Assembly: GCA_913057775.1 (NCBI GenBank)
Contig: CAJXOG010000001.1
Span: 558,001-622,000 of the forward strand
Reading direction: 5' to 3'
From: an uncultured Fodinibius sp.
GTDB lineage: Bacteria; Bacteroidota; Rhodothermia; Balneolales; Balneolaceae
Length of the DNA: 64,000 nt
Positions 7,918 through 16,134 of the stretch are shown piece by piece; position 1 is the stretch's first letter, and each line of letters starts with the position of its first letter. The notes below the pieces were generated by a model, which saw only the letters and a program-made list of their open reading frames with translations, made no database searches and was not told where the DNA came from. A program made the translations under genes and the position numbers.

Positions 7918-8582
7918 GCTCGTTGTTGATCAGTTAAATGCTTTACAGTTTTATAGCGATTCAGGATATCATTCAACCAAATGGCTAGTCCAATAAATCC
8001 GATTACCGCAGGGTAAAAAATATATCGCAGCTCAGGGGCTGTAATTTCGCTAAAAGCGGGATTCCCATCTGCTCCCGGGTGCAAGCTTGGCAGTTGACGC
8101 GGAATGATATATAGTAAAAACGGGATGGTTGTAGCAGCAAATACATTGAAGACAGCCGCAATCTTGGCTCTTTTTTCGGGATTGTTAAAAGCAGTACGCA
8201 GGACAAAGTAGGCTACATAAATCATCATTGCCAACGCCGAAAGATTCATGCGCGGCTCAGCAAAAGTCCACCAGGTTCCCCAGGTAAAACGTGCCCAAAT
8301 TGATCCGGTTAACAAACCACAAATTCCAAAAATGAGCCCTATCTGCGTTGCAGATTCCGCTTTGCGATCAAACTTCATAATTGGGTTGTTCAGATAACGG
8401 ATACTGTAATAAAGTCCCGCCGCAAAACAGACCGACATCGTTAGCCACATCGGCACGTGCAAAAACAGGTTGCGCGCCGACTCTTCAAGTATGGGTATAT
8501 CGGGAATAGGGATCAGAAACCCGACACTGATAACGACTGTCATCCAAACAGCTACAATATATTTCCAGGGTTTTAGTCTCAT
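7914..8582 (-). CDS. ccmC: heme exporter / cytochrome c biogenesis protein CcmC (CcsA family)
   Basis: Membrane protein that loads heme onto CcmE. I start it at ATG 8582 (MRLKPWKYIV, 222 residues); a TTG two codons upstream is also possible. Six hydrophobic helices, a periplasmic His42 in LFLHVPMWL and a second His168 in LPSLHPGADG fit the two heme-ligand histidines of the family. The tryptophan-rich loop reads WGTWWTFAEPRMN (residues 101-113), whereas the textbook motif is WGTWWxWDxRLT, so the W-D pair is lost. First gene of the ccm block; ccmA and ccmB are absent from the window. Confidence 0.88.
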   Translation of the reverse strand: MRLKPWKYIVAVWMTVVISVGFLIPIPDIPILEESARNLFLHVPMWLTMSVCFAAGLYYSIRYLNNPIMKFDRKAESATQIGLIFGICGLLTGSIWARFTWGTWWTFAEPRMNLSALAMMIYVAYFVLRTAFNNPEKRAKIAAVFNVFAATTIPFLLYIIPRQLPSLHPGADGNPAFSEITAPELRYIFYPAVIGFIGLAIWLNDILNRYKTVKHLTDQQRA

Positions 8583-8737
8583 GAACAAAAAACTTACCTC
8601 AATACGAGGTGGGTGATTATGAAAGCCTGATAATATACGAAATCTGTTTTGGAAAAATTAGTCTTTTCACCTTAGTCTTTCCGGAATTTTACCTAAGTTT
8701 ACAACAGATCAACAAACTGGTATAAAGTATAATTACT

Positions 8738-9265
8738 ATGGCCGATCAAACATCTGATAAAACCATCACATTGGAACCCAGCTGGAAAAATCACCTGCTC
8801 GGATATACCCTTTCGATATTATTCATTCCTCTTTTTGGAGTTGGCTTGCTTGGACTCTACTGGATATATAAGCGACAGAATAAATACGAGTATACATTTA
8901 CTGACACGCAGATTTCTTCGCGTGATGATAAATACCAGCGCAATATTGATCTGGTAAATATTGAAAACGTTTCTGTGCAACAAGGTTGGCTGCAAAAGAA
9001 GGTATCTGTGGGAGATATCATGCTTGAAACTACAGCTACCTCCATGACTCTTCGTGGCATCGCCGATCCATTCGCTTTAAAGGATATGCTTGAAAAGGCA
9101 ATCTCTGTTCAAAAAGAGCGCCTGAAAAAGAAAGAAAGTACAAAGCCCGAACAGCCCGACCGTGATCCCGGTACTATGGAACGCATGGATTACCTGACGG
9201 GACTATGGCAACAGGGACTTGTCTCGGATGAGGATTTTGAAAAAGAGAAAAAACACTTCGAGTAG
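8738..9265 (+). CDS. membrane PH-domain protein with C-terminal SHOCT domain
   Basis: A 175-residue protein. Residues about 20-43 form a hydrophobic segment (LLGYTLSILFIPLFGVGLLGLY), followed by a bacterial PH-like (bPH_2/DUF304) stretch (YEYTFTDTQISSRDDKYQRN... LVNIENVSVQQGWLQKKVSVGDI). A charged linker then leads to a SHOCT-type motif at 152-175 (YLTGLWQQGLVSDEDFEKEK). SHOCT domains are short oligomerisation-like modules found at protein termini. Divergent from ccmC and convergent with the MFS gene. Function unknown. Confidence 0.75.
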   Translation: MADQTSDKTITLEPSWKNHLLGYTLSILFIPLFGVGLLGLYWIYKRQNKYEYTFTDTQISSRDDKYQRNIDLVNIENVSVQQGWLQKKVSVGDIMLETTATSMTLRGIADPFALKDMLEKAISVQKERLKKKESTKPEQPDRDPGTMERMDYLTGLWQQGLVSDEDFEKEKKHFE

Positions 9266-9274
9266 CCACTTTTA

Positions 9275-10555
9275 TTACTTTATTGCCTGAGCAACAGATC
9301 CCTTAGTATGCTTTTCTTGATACAATTGCTCCTGCTGCGATATCGTAAAATGCCAAACTATTCCTGCTGCCGACAGCCCCAATGCAAATACTACCATCGC
9401 CTGCTGAATACTAAGCCACCCATTTTCGAGAATCCACGAAGCTGTTAATACCGATGCAGATTGTGCCAGTGTAAACAGTAGCCATTCGGTGCTGAAGATA
9501 CGACCACGAAACGTATCGGGCGTGCGACGCTGCAACAGTACCGTGCTCATCACCCAGTTGGCTCCGGACGCAGCATGTGCGATAAAAACAAAGAGTAGCA
9601 TTACGCCTAAGCTGACAGTAAGCCCAACTACTGAATACATTAATCCGGCGAAAATCATACAAAACCCCATCGCCCGCACCCAACCACTTTCTTGATTAAA
9701 AATTCGTCGCCCTACCACTGGACCAATGCCAGTTCCTACACCCCGAGCCGAATAAAGCAGTCCGAGTCCGACGCTGCCCATCATCAGTACATCTTCAGAA
9801 ACCAAAATAAGCATGTAGGTCAACGCTCCCAGGAACATCGTAAAACATCCTTTAGCCAACGTGGGACGTAATACTTTGTGTGTACTAAACAGGTACTGAA
9901 ATCCTTCTTTTATCCCTGTTAGCGGATTACGGGTTCTCTTGCGCTCGGCCGCATCCATTTTCTTTTGCGGAATAACAGCTCGGTAAATAAACCATGCAGA
10001 CAGTACATAGCTACAAGCATTGATGATAAAGACCAGATCTGTCCCCAGCCATGCGGTTGCCAGCCCTCCAATACCCATGCCGATAGTAAAAATAATACTC
10101 CAGCTCGCCGCTGATAAAACATTGGCATCTACCAGCTCTTTTTCTGTGGTTACGTTTGGTATAGATGAGGTTTTGGCAGGCTCAAAAACAGCCGATAACA
10201 TCATCTGTAATGCCGTTAATACATACGCCAGCCACAGGGTCTCATATGACACTACCAGCAACAATCCCAGAACAATTACACCGCGCAGCAGATCGCAAAG
10301 AATCATCAATTGACGCCGGTCAAAACGGTCCGTAATATAACCGGCAAAGGGTGAAAACGTAGCCAGACTCATCATCTTAACGACAATAATCAGCCCCAAT
10401 AAAAATTCAGAATCTGAATATTTGGTGATAAGCGCATATACGGCCAAGATCCCAAACCAATCCCCAAAATTGGATACAATCTGGCTTAGCCACAACCGGC
10501 GGTAATTCTTGTTTTGGGATACCAGATCTATGTAAGGTCGTATTTTATCAAACAT
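9275..10555 (-). CDS. MFS transporter
   Basis: A 426-residue major facilitator protein with about 12 hydrophobic helices. Loop 2-3 has the MFS signature variant GYITDRFDRRQLMILCDLLRG, and the N-terminus NYRRLWLSQIVSNFGDWFGI is typical of the MFS_3/enterobactin-exporter-like group. Substrate cannot be inferred. It follows dut by 75 bp containing a dyad repeat, and ends 10 bp from the convergent PH-domain gene. Confidence 0.88.
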   Translation of the reverse strand: MFDKIRPYIDLVSQNKNYRRLWLSQIVSNFGDWFGILAVYALITKYSDSEFLLGLIIVVKMMSLATFSPFAGYITDRFDRRQLMILCDLLRGVIVLGLLLVVSYETLWLAYVLTALQMMLSAVFEPAKTSSIPNVTTEKELVDANVLSAASWSIIFTIGMGIGGLATAWLGTDLVFIINACSYVLSAWFIYRAVIPQKKMDAAERKRTRNPLTGIKEGFQYLFSTHKVLRPTLAKGCFTMFLGALTYMLILVSEDVLMMGSVGLGLLYSARGVGTGIGPVVGRRIFNQESGWVRAMGFCMIFAGLMYSVVGLTVSLGVMLLFVFIAHAASGANWVMSTVLLQRRTPDTFRGRIFSTEWLLFTLAQSASVLTASWILENGWLSIQQAMVVFALGLSAAGIVWHFTISQQEQLYQEKHTKGSVAQAIK

Positions 10556-10571
10556 AACTCATTTCTTTAGC

Positions 10572-10618
10572 CACAGATTATCACTGATCCAAGTAGAATT
10601 TATCCGTAGTAATCTGTG
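10572..10618. repeat. CACAGATTA dyad in the dut-MFS spacer
   Basis: CACAGATTA (10572-10580) and its exact complement TAATCTGTG (10610-10618) are separated by 29 bp, with partial further complementarity (CACTGATCC; TCTGTGCAGATC). It fills the 75-bp gap between two co-directional genes and resembles dispersed CACAGATT-type palindromes seen in many genomes. Only one clear copy is in this window. Confidence 0.5.
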
Positions 10619-10630
10619 CAGATCTCTGGC

Positions 10631-11074
10631 CTATTTTACTCCCGTACTGCCAAAGCCGCCGTCTCCGCGTTCCGTTTCTGATAGGAGTTCAACTTCATTT
10701 ACCTCGGCCTGAATTACGGGCGCAATGACCATCTGGGCAATACGGTCTCCGTGATTTATAGTGAATTCTTTATCCCCCAAGTTCACCGCCAGCATTTTTA
10801 GCTCACCGCGGTAGTCCGCATCAATGGTTCCGGGCGTATTTAGCATGGTGATACCGTGACGATAAGCCAATCCGCTTCGGGGACGCATCTGCGCCTCGTA
10901 ACCCTGCGGCATGGCCATCTTTAACCCAGATGGAATCAGCTCTCGTTCACCCGGTTGTAGGGTAATCGGTTTTTCAAGAGCGGCCCGAATATCCATTCCA
11001 GCCGCAAACTCTGATTCATACGAAGGGAGAGGTAGATCCTCGGCGTGAGATAATTTCTTAAACTGTATCTTCAT
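10631..11074 (-). CDS. dut: dUTP diphosphatase (dUTPase)
   Basis: Hydrolyses dUTP to dUMP and pyrophosphate, keeping uracil out of DNA and supplying dTMP synthesis. The 147 residues carry the five trimeric-dUTPase motifs: [19 protein letters not shown], the nucleotide pocket [28 protein letters not shown], and the C-terminal arm [11 protein letters not shown]. Starts 3 bp after the stop of the DUF3108 gene, so the two are probably one transcript. Confidence 0.97.
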   Translation of the reverse strand: MKIQFKKLSHAEDLPLPSYESEFAAGMDIRAALEKPITLQPGERELIPSGLKMAMPQGYEAQMRPRSGLAYRHGITMLNTPGTIDADYRGELKMLAVNLGDKEFTINHGDRIAQMVIAPVIQAEVNEVELLSETERGDGGFGSTGVK

Positions 11075-11077
11075 TGG

Positions 11078-11941
11078 TTATCTGCGTTCCTTTTTATAAT
11101 CAATAAGTTGCACTTTAACATTGCCCAGCCAAACCTTGGCGTGTGCTTCGGCTGGAACTCGCAAATCGTCGGCGATATACCACGCCTTATATTTTCCTCG
11201 AAATCCAAATGGGCCGTCAATATCAGCATCCCCTTCACTAAAATACGTCTTCACCGGATCGTCAAAAGCATCGTATCTGCGCTTTTCAATCTTGGTACTG
11301 TTCGTTGCGTCGATATATCCCTTTTCGCGCTCTAAATATACCGGTAGGCGGTAATCCTGATTGGTACCCGCAAACAAGCGGGAATAATAGAAAATAAGCT
11401 GACCCGAACTTGAGGGCTCTGTTAGTTCGAGCGTGTCAACCGGGGTCATATTCTCTAAGATATACACTTTCTCATTTTCATAATCATACTCATATACTTC
11501 TGCCTCAAACTCATTCTCGTCCAAATTATCACGCCAATAGAGCTTCGTGTAAGGCGTACTGTCGGTTTCTACCATAAAGGTGTTATAGTGATTTTCTTCT
11601 TCCCCAACAAAAGGGATCCCCGAATTCGATGTTATAACTGTGCGCAGCCACCATATTTTTTGTCCCTGATAGGTAGTATCCTTGATAATGGTTGTTTTTA
11701 CCTCACCCAGCTTAAAAAAACCAAACTTTACTTTGTAGGTGAATACCTCCTTCCACTGCAACAATTCTTCCATAGTAGGCGGCCTGTCGGGATGATCATA
11801 AGTCAATGGCGAATCCTGTGCTTGTACGCCCGATGAGAATACCATCCCACCAACCAAGCAGAAAATGATAAATCCAGTAGTAGCAAACTGCTTCAATTTT
11901 TTCAAAATAAAGTTGTAAATTTGTTTTATATAAGCGTTCAA
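11078..11941 (-). CDS. DUF3108 exported protein
   Basis: A secreted or periplasmic protein of up to 287 residues matching the DUF3108 pattern: EVFTYKVKFGFFKLGEVKTT, then beta-rich lipocalin-like strands, the RRYDAFDDPVKTYFS region, and a C-terminal AWYIADDLRVPAEAHAKVWLGNVKV. The signal sequence FATTGFIIFCLVGG...VQAQ starts about residue 19. No ATG precedes it in frame: the open frame begins just after a stop with TTG at 11941, and further in-frame TTG codons follow, so the start is uncertain. Function unknown; first gene before dut. Confidence 0.8.
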   Translation of the reverse strand: MNAYIKQIYNFILKKLKQFATTGFIIFCLVGGMVFSSGVQAQDSPLTYDHPDRPPTMEELLQWKEVFTYKVKFGFFKLGEVKTTIIKDTTYQGQKIWWLRTVITSNSGIPFVGEEENHYNTFMVETDSTPYTKLYWRDNLDENEFEAEVYEYDYENEKVYILENMTPVDTLELTEPSSSGQLIFYYSRLFAGTNQDYRLPVYLEREKGYIDATNSTKIEKRRYDAFDDPVKTYFSEGDADIDGPFGFRGKYKAWYIADDLRVPAEAHAKVWLGNVKVQLIDYKKERR

Positions 11942-12003
11942 AGTTCCCTATTATATAGGTGAAATTGAAATATTATTGAAAGTATCTTACAGGAATTTCG
12001 TTC

Positions 12004-12549
12004 ATGTTATCTAATAAATTTTCTCTAAACCTAACTTTTTTACTTTTAGCGGGATTCCTGATTGTTGGAGGATGTTCTAAAAGTAATGATCAACGAGAAT
12101 TTGAAAACCAATCACTGTCTGCCCCCAGCAACTTTACCGCTACTCCAACCCAGGGAGAAATCACCAATAACGATCCTGATGATTGGCAAATCAGTCCTAT
12201 GTATCGGGGATTAATTAATTTAGGAACAGGTATTTCAAGTTTTCAGCCCCCCTATCCGAACCCAATGGATTATAATCAGAATTTAACGATTAACATCTAT
12301 CTCAGTAACATTGATAATCTTGACCGCTTAGAAGTCTATTCTTTTGAGTTTGTTTCGGAGGCAGGAAAACCTCCGATAGCCATTCGCGATGATATCTCAT
12401 CACCATCTCTGGTGACTATCCAATTAAATGGACAGGAAATTTCCGGCAAATCGGGCGGAAGTCAAGCCAACGGGCTCTATAGAATTCGCATCCTCGACGG
12501 TGATCTAAATGTTGTCACTTATGGGGATATAAAAATTGGCCCGGAGTAA
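12004..12549 (+). CDS. hypothetical lipoprotein
   Basis: A 181-residue protein with a lipoprotein signal ending LIVGGC (Cys24). The mature part has a Ser/Thr/Asn-rich linker (SAPSNFTATPTQGEITNN) and then a beta-rich domain (NLTINIYLSNIDNLDRLEVY, LYRIRILDGDLNVVTYGDI) suggesting an Ig-like or C-terminal-adhesion fold. No family recognised. It is divergent from the DUF3108 gene and 57 bp upstream of the small winged-helix-like gene. Confidence 0.65.
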   Translation: MLSNKFSLNLTFLLLAGFLIVGGCSKSNDQREFENQSLSAPSNFTATPTQGEITNNDPDDWQISPMYRGLINLGTGISSFQPPYPNPMDYNQNLTINIYLSNIDNLDRLEVYSFEFVSEAGKPPIAIRDDISSPSLVTIQLNGQEISGKSGGSQANGLYRIRILDGDLNVVTYGDIKIGPE

Positions 12550-12606
12550 GTTGTTAAAGAGCGATCTCCCTCCTATTTTCAAGCTCTCTCAAAAAGCAGA
12601 AACACT

Positions 12607-12876
12607 ATGGGCAAGCATAAAATAACCAAAACCGAAAAAAGAGTGCTCGAAAGACTCATCTTCCCGGAAAAATTTCAGGTTATTATGGAAGAAACGGGAT
12701 TGCTGCAGGGGGAGCTTCGCGACGACCTGATTAATCTGCTAAGTTTCGGGTTTGTAGAAGCCTATGAACGCAGCGGCAATAAAATTGTCCTGACCAGCTT
12801 TTATGATACCGACAACCTGCAGGATTTTACTTTTCAAGCTACAAGCAAAGGACTTGCTGAAATTAAATCGAACTGA
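12607..12876 (+). CDS. small winged-helix-like protein
   Basis: An 89-residue protein. The arrangement KTEKRVLERLIFPEKFQVIM, ETGLLQGELRDDLINLLSFG, then the turn EAYERSGNKIVLTSFYD and the end ATSKGLAEIK resembles a winged-helix fold (three helices and a wing), as seen in small transcription factors or protein-interaction modules. It ends 2 bp before the biotinyl-carrier gene, which suggests co-translation. Function unknown. Confidence 0.6.
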   Translation: MGKHKITKTEKRVLERLIFPEKFQVIMEETGLLQGELRDDLINLLSFGFVEAYERSGNKIVLTSFYDTDNLQDFTFQATSKGLAEIKSN

Positions 12877-12878
12877 TT

Positions 12879-13388
12879 ATGAAATTTGAAGCCGTATTTG
12901 ACGATACCACTACCGAGCTGGAAATTGTAGAAGAGGCCAACGAAGTTGTTTTCGATGATGAATCACAATCTTATGAATTTCACCGTCAGGAAAACGGGCG
13001 TTATCTGCTCCGGATGGGAACAAAACTCTATAAAATCGATAATGTATCATACGACAAGCATACCGTAACGTTTACCCTCAACAGCAACTGGCATTCGGTA
13101 GATGTTCGCAATGAACAAGATCTGTTGCTGGATCGTATGGGCTTCAAAACGGTCGGGGAAATTGGTGAAGGCGAACTCAACGCCCCCATGCCCGGTAAAA
13201 TTCTGGAAGTATTGGTCGACGAAGGAGATGAGGTCGAACTGGGCGATCCCGTTGCTATTCTTGAAGCCATGAAAATGGAAAACGAACTCAAAGCTCCCAT
13301 CAAAGGCGTAATATCATCTATTGCTGTTGCACAGGGAGACTCACTCGAAAAAGACGCTCTAATCTTAGAAATAGAAGCAAGTGGATAA
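12879..13388 (+). CDS. biotin/lipoyl-attachment carrier protein (BCCP-like)
   Basis: A 169-residue biotinyl-carrier protein of an acyl-CoA or oxaloacetate carboxylase type. The C-terminal domain (about 98-166) has the biotinylation signature EAMKMENELKAP with Lys132, preceded by APMPGKILEVLVDEGD. The N-terminal half (about 1-90) is an unassigned beta-rich region (FDDESQSYEFHRQENGRYLL). No biotin carboxylase or carboxyltransferase gene is in the window, so partners must be elsewhere. It overlaps the GTG start of murA by 8 bp. Confidence 0.88.
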   Translation: MKFEAVFDDTTTELEIVEEANEVVFDDESQSYEFHRQENGRYLLRMGTKLYKIDNVSYDKHTVTFTLNSNWHSVDVRNEQDLLLDRMGFKTVGEIGEGELNAPMPGKILEVLVDEGDEVELGDPVAILEAMKMENELKAPIKGVISSIAVAQGDSLEKDALILEIEASG

Positions 13389-14652
13389 ATTTGTAATTGA
13401 AGGACCTACTCCCCTCCAAGGAACTATTCCAATCAGCGGATCAAAAAATGCAGCCCTCCCTCTGATGGCGGCGGCCATTTTAGGCGATTCGCCTACAACC
13501 ATTACCAACGTTCCCAAACTGCGCGATATATATACCTTTAACAATGTAATTCGTGTTACCGGCTGTCGCGTCGATTTTGATGAGGATGAGGGCATGCTCA
13601 CCATAGATCCTAAAAACTTAACCCATTACGAAGCTCCCTATGACCTGGTTCGAAAAATGCGGGCATCCTTCTACATGCTTGGTGCCCTGTTAGGCAAATA
13701 CGGCGAAGCGAAAGTATCTCTGCCGGGTGGCTGTGCGTGGGGACCGCGTCCTGTGGATCTGCATCTCGATGGCATGCGTGAAATGGGTGCCGATATTCAG
13801 CTCGATGAAGGATACGTAATCGCCAGCGCACCCGAAGAGTTAGAGGGCGGTACCTTTACCCTGGAACCCAGCAGCGTGGGGGCAACCGTAAATTTAGTGC
13901 TGGCATCAGTACTTCGTACTAAAGAGTTTACAATCAAAAATGCCGCCAAAGAACCCGATGTAGTGCTACTTTGCAAAAAGTTAGCTGAAATGGGTGCTGA
14001 TATTGATGGAATCGGTACACGCACCTTAACCATCCGAAAGGTAGACAGCCTGCAGGGAATTACTGCCCGTAACGCTTCTGACCGCATTGAAACCGGGACT
14101 TTTATGATCGCCGCGGCCATGCACCCACAGTCCAATGTAACATTGACCAACGTGGATGTCGATGATCTTGGTCATTTTCCTAAAACCTTTCGAGAAACGG
14201 GTGCAGAAATGACGATTGATAACAGTACCATACATATCAAAGCGCCCCAAGAACTTGATCCTACTTCAATAAAAACGAAAGTGTATCCCGGTTTTCCTAC
14301 CGACCTACAGGCACAGTGGGCAACGATGATGACGCAGGCAAAAGGGGAATCAAAAGTTACAGATACTATTTACGATGATCGGTTCAGCTATGTGCCCGAG
14401 TTAGTAAGATTGGGCGCCGATATTGACGTCAAGAAAAATACAGCACATATTGAAGGTAAAACAGAACTTAAAGGTGCTTCGGTGATGAGTACCGATCTGC
14501 GTGCCAGCGTAAGTCTAGTTTTGGCCGGAATGGTAGCAAAAGGGAAAACTGATGTGTTGCGCATTTATCACCTCGATCGCGGTTACGAGGATCTGGAGGA
14601 AAAACTCACTAATGTTGGTGCTAAAATCACACGAGCTCAACAAGAAGAGTAA
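13381..14652 (+). CDS. murA: UDP-N-acetylglucosamine 1-carboxyvinyltransferase MurA
   Basis: First committed step of peptidoglycan synthesis: transfers enolpyruvate from PEP to UDP-GlcNAc. It is 423 residues, with the N-terminal SGSKNAALPLMAAAIL, catalytic Cys118 in PGGCAWGPRPVDLHL (the fosfomycin target position), ASDRIETGTFMIAAA, and YPGFPTDLQAQWATMM; C-terminal DLRASVSLVLAGMVA. Start is GTG at 13381, inside the carrier gene; no in-frame ATG gives a better N-terminus (next would lose SGSKNAALPL). Confidence 0.97.
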   Translation: MDKFVIEGPTPLQGTIPISGSKNAALPLMAAAILGDSPTTITNVPKLRDIYTFNNVIRVTGCRVDFDEDEGMLTIDPKNLTHYEAPYDLVRKMRASFYMLGALLGKYGEAKVSLPGGCAWGPRPVDLHLDGMREMGADIQLDEGYVIASAPEELEGGTFTLEPSSVGATVNLVLASVLRTKEFTIKNAAKEPDVVLLCKKLAEMGADIDGIGTRTLTIRKVDSLQGITARNASDRIETGTFMIAAAMHPQSNVTLTNVDVDDLGHFPKTFRETGAEMTIDNSTIHIKAPQELDPTSIKTKVYPGFPTDLQAQWATMMTQAKGESKVTDTIYDDRFSYVPELVRLGADIDVKKNTAHIEGKTELKGASVMSTDLRASVSLVLAGMVAKGKTDVLRIYHLDRGYEDLEEKLTNVGAKITRAQQEE

Positions 14653-14659
14653 AACTACG

Positions 14660-14698
14660 GCAAAAAATTATTGGTTACGCAGCAAAACTGCGTAACCA
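14660..14698 (-). terminator. terminator hairpin of the DUF5694 gene
   Basis: A perfect 11-bp stem, TGGTTACGCAG / CTGCGTAACCA, with a 5-nt loop. On the minus strand it is followed by AATAATTTTTT, a terminator pattern for the gene ending at 14714. On the plus strand there is no T run, so it stops murA transcription less certainly. Confidence 0.75.
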
Positions 14699-14713
14699 GA
14701 GCTATCACTCCTT

Positions 14714-15568
14714 TCACTTCAAGTAATCCATCGGATCAACAAATTCAATACGTGGCGAATCTTTGAGCAGCGGACGTATAAACGGTGAATGTCCGGCCCC
14801 GAACATTATAAATATGCGATCTCCCGGCTCCGTAATTTTCATCAGGTTGGCAAAAATACGCAGATTTCTCCGGTGGTAATCGGCTGTTACATCGGCTCCG
14901 ACAAAAGAGCTGTCATCGGCCAATGAAAGTGAGCGCACATACGGTTCGTGAAACTTTTTAACACTTTGTTCAGTGTTGATGTATTGATAAAGCTCAAGCA
15001 AGCTTCCGTTTTGTAACAGGCTGTCCACTTTTTTAAAGTGCTGGCCGGTTTTATACCTCTCGAAATATTCTAAAAACTCGGGTTCATGCTTCTTTGCAAA
15101 CTCCATCACTTTACCCATATTCATCGGTATATAATGGTCCACGGCATAAACGTGATCATGATCCAACCGTTTCGCCAGTTTAAAACCAATCTGGTATTGT
15201 TCACTGCGCTTGGATACAAAATCACCGGTCGCAAAGGTATCAATTTGCCCCTTACGGAACTCTTGGTATAACGAGTCAAAAGCTGACATATGCTTCATTT
15301 GAACTTCCAGCGCGACCTTGTTGGGATTAAATTCAGCTAACGCATCACGCACTTCCTGCAGCTCCTTTTGCTTTTGAGCCGTTAGAACATCGGGAACCTC
15401 CGGATTTATAGCATCCCTGCCGGGATTATCAAGGTGAGTAGTTCCCAAAAACATCACTTTAATTGGCTCTTCGTCCTGCGCCTGCATGGGTAATACAGAA
15501 ACCGTAAACAACAATATTAAAAAGAGTAATGACTTTGATATGCTAAGATGAGAATTAATTTTTTGCAT
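14714..15568 (-). CDS. DUF5694 (TraB/GumN-like) exported protein
   Basis: A 284-residue protein with a signal peptide (LLFLILLFTVSVLPMQAQ). FLGTTHLDNPGRD near the N-terminus and the C-terminal MFGAGHSPFIRPLL recall the paired GxxH/GxGH motifs of the TraB/ChaN/GumN protease-like clan, and the whole resembles DUF5694. KVALEVQMKH lies between them, as in relatives where an Glu/Arg pair follows the first motif. Activity unproven. Stands alone, convergent with murA. Confidence 0.75.
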   Translation of the reverse strand: MQKINSHLSISKSLLFLILLFTVSVLPMQAQDEEPIKVMFLGTTHLDNPGRDAINPEVPDVLTAQKQKELQEVRDALAEFNPNKVALEVQMKHMSAFDSLYQEFRKGQIDTFATGDFVSKRSEQYQIGFKLAKRLDHDHVYAVDHYIPMNMGKVMEFAKKHEPEFLEYFERYKTGQHFKKVDSLLQNGSLLELYQYINTEQSVKKFHEPYVRSLSLADDSSFVGADVTADYHRRNLRIFANLMKITEPGDRIFIMFGAGHSPFIRPLLKDSPRIEFVDPMDYLK

Positions 15569-16134
15569 TAGTTTGATCCTGAAAATATCTTCGTTTAAAA
15601 AAGTGTGTTAACTCTTACGAATAAGAATAAAAATTGTTAAAAAACTTCCAATTGCACTCATCTAAGCCCCTCTAATACATCTTACTAAATTATCCAGCCC
15701 TCGTGAACTCCATTTCAAAATTTCCCGTTTACATAATAGCAAAACTACTTGTATATTAGCGTGATACATTGTACAGAGTATTCAGAGATTTTAAAAAATT
15801 TAGGTTTACCTTTTGCAGCATATTATTTACTCACAAGCACTACTTAAGGTTTTATTCACTTTTCGAAAGCATTTGAACTTCTTTTTGAAGAATGCGGCGA
15901 AGTTTATGAACTCGCTCATTTCTTGTGATCGTTTTCTGCAAGATATACCCTCCTCTGAATACGACCTTATTACACAAACAAATTTTTCTCCTAACAGGAA
16001 TTTTAATTTAGCGGTTGCTGAAATCCCGCTAAGACGAACGAACTGTAAGACTGTTGTTACTATGAAAGCTATTGATTTACTGATCAGGATTATATGTCCG
16101 GAGGACAGCAACTGCGTGAAAGAAGAATATTTCA
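15569..16134. other. 566-bp AT-rich region upstream of rng, probable promoter and leader
   Basis: Divergent intergenic region. Open frames on both strands here (15813-16229 +, 15827-16135 -) are rich in Phe/Lys/Asn/Cys with no signal or motif, so I do not call them genes. A short hairpin TGTCC-GGA-GGACA (16095-16107) lies 28 nt before the rng start. A TACCTTTTG near-match to the -7 element sits at 15807-15815. A long leader would be compatible with autoregulation as known for E. coli rne, but nothing here proves it. Confidence 0.4.
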
